Shown here: positions 61,814-64,000 of the stretch, one piece after another
How positions within the stretch are numbered: position 1 is the first letter of the stretch
How the letters are laid out: each line of letters begins with the position of its first letter
NCBI GenBank assembly: GCA_964020155.1
Contig: OZ026551.1
Span: 4,814,874 to 4,878,873 of the forward strand
Source of the DNA: Chondrilla cf. caribensis
Taxonomy: Eukaryota; Porifera; Demospongiae; Chondrillida; Chondrillidae
Length of the DNA stretch: 64,000 nt
Direction of reading: 5' to 3'
Position numbers and translations under genes: made by a program
The notes under the pieces: model-generated
Databases searched by the model: none
What the model was told of the DNA's origin: nothing
What the model saw: only the letters and a program-made list of their open reading frames with translations

Positions 61814-63331
61814 CTACTTGTGCCTTGGAGCAAGTGGAGCTGACGGCACAGCTGGTTGGTAGCCAGTGGCCTTGTGATCCGCATACCTGTTTTCAACTCT
61901 GAGGTCAAATATATAGTACATACGTATACAATGCGAACACATAATATAATACATATTATACACATATAAATATACATATACAATACATATTATATACATG
62001 CAGTGAATTCTCTTTAATCCACCACTGCTTTGTCTGCCAAACCTTTTAATCTGCCACATTTTCCCAGTACCAATACAATATTCAATTGCTGATGAAGAAT
62101 TAGTTGATCTGCTAGATGTGCTAATCCAGTATATTTTTGGAAAGAGAATTGTGGTGGATCAACAAGAATTCACTGTACAATGCTTACACTGCATACACAT
62201 GCAACATGTTAACATAAGATACAAACACACCATGATATAAACACATGTACAATGTCATACAGATGGTCACAGTTGAAGACTTACATAAAATTGATGTGTA
62301 GGTGTGTGCTTTGTGTGCATATTTGTGTACGTGTTATGTGGGTGTGGGTGTGTGTGTGTCTGGTGGCTTACACATGAGTTGGTGGTGCGGAGGCGGGGGC
62401 GGGTGGGGGTGGAGGTCTTGGATGAGTTTCCTGCTGATTGAGTCTGTAGAGCATGCAGTATATCCCAATCCCCAGCATCGCCATCAGCAGCCCAGAGATG
62501 AACCCACCAAGCAGCGTACCCAGGATCACTCCAGCGCTATCATTGATGAACACTGTATACCATGGATAACGGAGGGTGGGAGTTTATAAGTACAGTGAAT
62601 TCTCGTTACTCAACCACCACTTTATCCCCCAAATATTTTAGTCCACCACAAATTCCCAGTACCAATATAATGTACAAGTACCAATGAATATCCAGTTAAA
62701 CCACAAAACTCATTAACCCGCCATATTTTTGAAAACGAATTGCGGAGGATTAATGAGTATTCCCTGTAGTTATACTTATGTATACATGCTCTCTAACATT
62801 ATTTGCTCACATGCAACATACCGCTGTTTGTTGTTCCTTGCATGACTTCAAAATACTGGACTTTTCCATCCGAAGACACAGCCGCCACCCAAATGTCATA
62901 GGTGGTACCTCTATTCAGGGCACTCAGAGTGGTGGATGTTCCCGTGAGTCCTTCCACACAGGTGGCATCGGATGGGGGGTCGGACTCGGTGTCAGACCCA
63001 CTGCTTTGACTGTAGCAAACCGTGTAGGTGGCGTGGCTGTCGTTCACTGGAATCCACGACACGTACAAAGCTGGAGTTGAATCCTGTGTAGTTTTGGTGA
63101 TGGTCACGTTTTTAACCTCATCATCTGAGGATGAACCTTTGTGTTTGGGTCGGTGCGGGGGTGGGGATGGGGGCTTCTTCGTCTGCCTTGTTGTTGATGT
63201 TGTTGTCTCGGTTGTTTGTGTTTGCGGTTCTGTTGTTGTTGCTGTTGTTGTTTCTGCTTGTGCAGTGGTGTCTTGTGTGGTAGGTGGTTGTGTTGTAGTG
63301 GCTGTGGTTTGCGCTTGTGTTGTTGGTATAG
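61814..63331 (-). CDS. S5: FN3 receptor with Thr-rich stalk (5' part beyond the window)
   Basis: Exons: 62822-63331, TM 62372-62552, tail 61814-61898; about 257 residues in the window, with phases (1, 2) matching the other family members. The first exon encodes about 50 residues rich in Thr, Gln and Ala (mucin-like, likely O-glycosylated), a Pro/Lys/Ser-rich hinge, and one FN3 like the first unit of RPTP-A with the Cys pair YTVCYS/ATCV. The TM exon has the family length of 181 bases (GTLLGGFISGLLMAMLGIGI) and ends in a Pro-rich run that could bind SH3 domains. The tail ends with RYADHKATGYQPAVP and a few more residues; its two tyrosines differ in context from those of S1. Confidence 0.82.
62001..62175. 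mobile_element. Short inverted-repeat element (MITE) in S5 intron
   Basis: CAGTGAATTCTCTTTAATCC at the left end matches the reverse complement of the right end (CAGTGAATTCTTGTTGATCC). The right flank is TA; the left is TG. It is related to 62593-62766. Confidence 0.8.
62593..62766. mobile_element. Short inverted-repeat element (MITE) in S5 intron
   Basis: CAGTGAATTCTCGTTACTCA starts the element; the other end reads in inverted form CAGGGAATACTCATTAATCC. TA lies on both sides. It has the same length class and inner sequence (CCCAGTACCAATA) as 62001-62175, so both belong to one family. Confidence 0.8.
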
Positions 63332-63395
63332 CTGTTACAATGAATGGAGTGTTCAAGAGTGGTACATACACATACAGACTGCCTATGGTATCGGT

Positions 63396-64000
63396 TGTAG
63401 TACGGTAGGACCTCACCATTGAGACCACCTATGGGACCAGTTGAGGTACAGTAGAACCTCACAATTGAGACCACCTATGGGACCAGTTGAGGTACTGTAA
63501 CAGTAGAACCTCACAATTGAGACCACCTATGGGACCAGTTGAGGTACAGTAGAACCTCACAATTGAAACCACCTAATGGACCAGTTGAAGTACAGTAGAA
63601 CCTCACAATTGAGATCACCTATGGGACCAGTTGAGGTACAGTAGAACCTCACAATTGAGACCACCTATGGGACCAGTTGAGGTACAGTAGAACCTCACAA
63701 TTGAGACCACCTATGGGACCAGTTGAGGTACAGTAGAACCTCACAATTGAAACCACCTATGGGACCAGTTGAGGTACAGTAGAACCTCACAATTGAGACC
63801 ACCTATGGGACCAGTTGAGGTACAGTAGAACCTCACAATTGAGACCACCTATGGGACCAGTTGAGGTACAGTATAACCTCACAATTGAGACCACCTATGG
63901 GACCTGTTAAAGTACAGTATAACCTCACAATTGAGACCACCTATGGGACCTGTTAAAGTACAGTATAACCTCACAATTGAGACCACCTATGGCACCAGTT
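63396..64000. repeat. 46-bp minisatellite, about 13 copies, open to the right
   Basis: The unit is close to GTACAGTAGAACCTCACAAT followed by TGAGACCACCTATGGGACCAGTTGAG. Copies differ by a few bases (AGTATAACC, CTGTTAAAG variants near the right edge) and the array runs past the window. The CAGTAGAACCTC core resembles the start of TA-flanked transposon ends such as 10930. Confidence 0.92.

Noticed and set aside
63396..64000. Regular repeat that could suggest a CRISPR array
   Set aside because: The whole 46-base unit repeats without unique spacers and the DNA is eukaryotic, so it is a minisatellite.

Overview
This is animal (metazoan) DNA, not bacterial. It is AT-rich and full of (CA)n microsatellites and short transposon remnants. 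Its genes are split into many small exons with consensus GT/AG junctions, and every gene I can support is on the minus strand. The content is receptor protein tyrosine phosphatases (RPTPs) and related fibronectin type III (FN3) receptors in a head-to-tail family with mostly short introns. That suggests a sponge, probably a demosponge such as Amphimedon; this is inference from gene content, not proof.

Layout, left to right (each gene reads right to left). (1) 883-13078: RPTP-A, with signal peptide, six FN3 domains, transmembrane (TM) segment, catalytic D1 and the first part of D2; it runs off the left edge. (2) 14493-21829: short-tail receptor S1, complete, about 1000 residues: signal peptide, ten FN3 units, TM and a tail of about 30 residues with two tyrosine motifs. 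(3) 23173-23450: 3' relic of another short-tail receptor. (4) 24017-36285: RPTP-B, with a 12-residue mini-exon, four FN3 domains, TM, intact D1 and degenerate D2, complete except for its signal-peptide exon. (5) 40206-43698: short-tail receptor S2, with the same mini-exon, five FN3, TM and tail. (6) 45991-52565: short-tail receptor S3, complete, about 957 residues; its first tail tyrosine is replaced by Asn. (7) 53586-54115: decayed relics. (8) 56522-60132: receptor S4, with a different tail. (9) 60445-61145: a two-exon open frame I cannot identify. (10) 61814-63331: 3' half of receptor S5, with a Thr-rich stalk, one FN3, TM and another distinct tail. The window ends in a 46-bp minisatellite.

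The main observation is pairing. RPTP-A has the kind of ectodomain found in S1/S3, and RPTP-B has the kind found in S2, while the cytoplasmic halves of RPTP-A and RPTP-B are nearly the same. The cluster therefore makes phosphatase and non-enzymatic tyrosine-tailed receptors with matching extracellular parts. A simple hypothesis is that they share ligands or bind each other, so that the RPTP can act on the tail tyrosines of its partner. This would resemble paired activating/inhibitory receptor systems. It is inferred from sequence and gene order only.

The non-coding part holds at least nine transposon-derived elements (pogo-like, hAT-like and unclassified TIR elements). It also holds long (CA)n tracts that often begin exactly at a 5' splice site, and conserved blocks on both sides of the signal-peptide exons.
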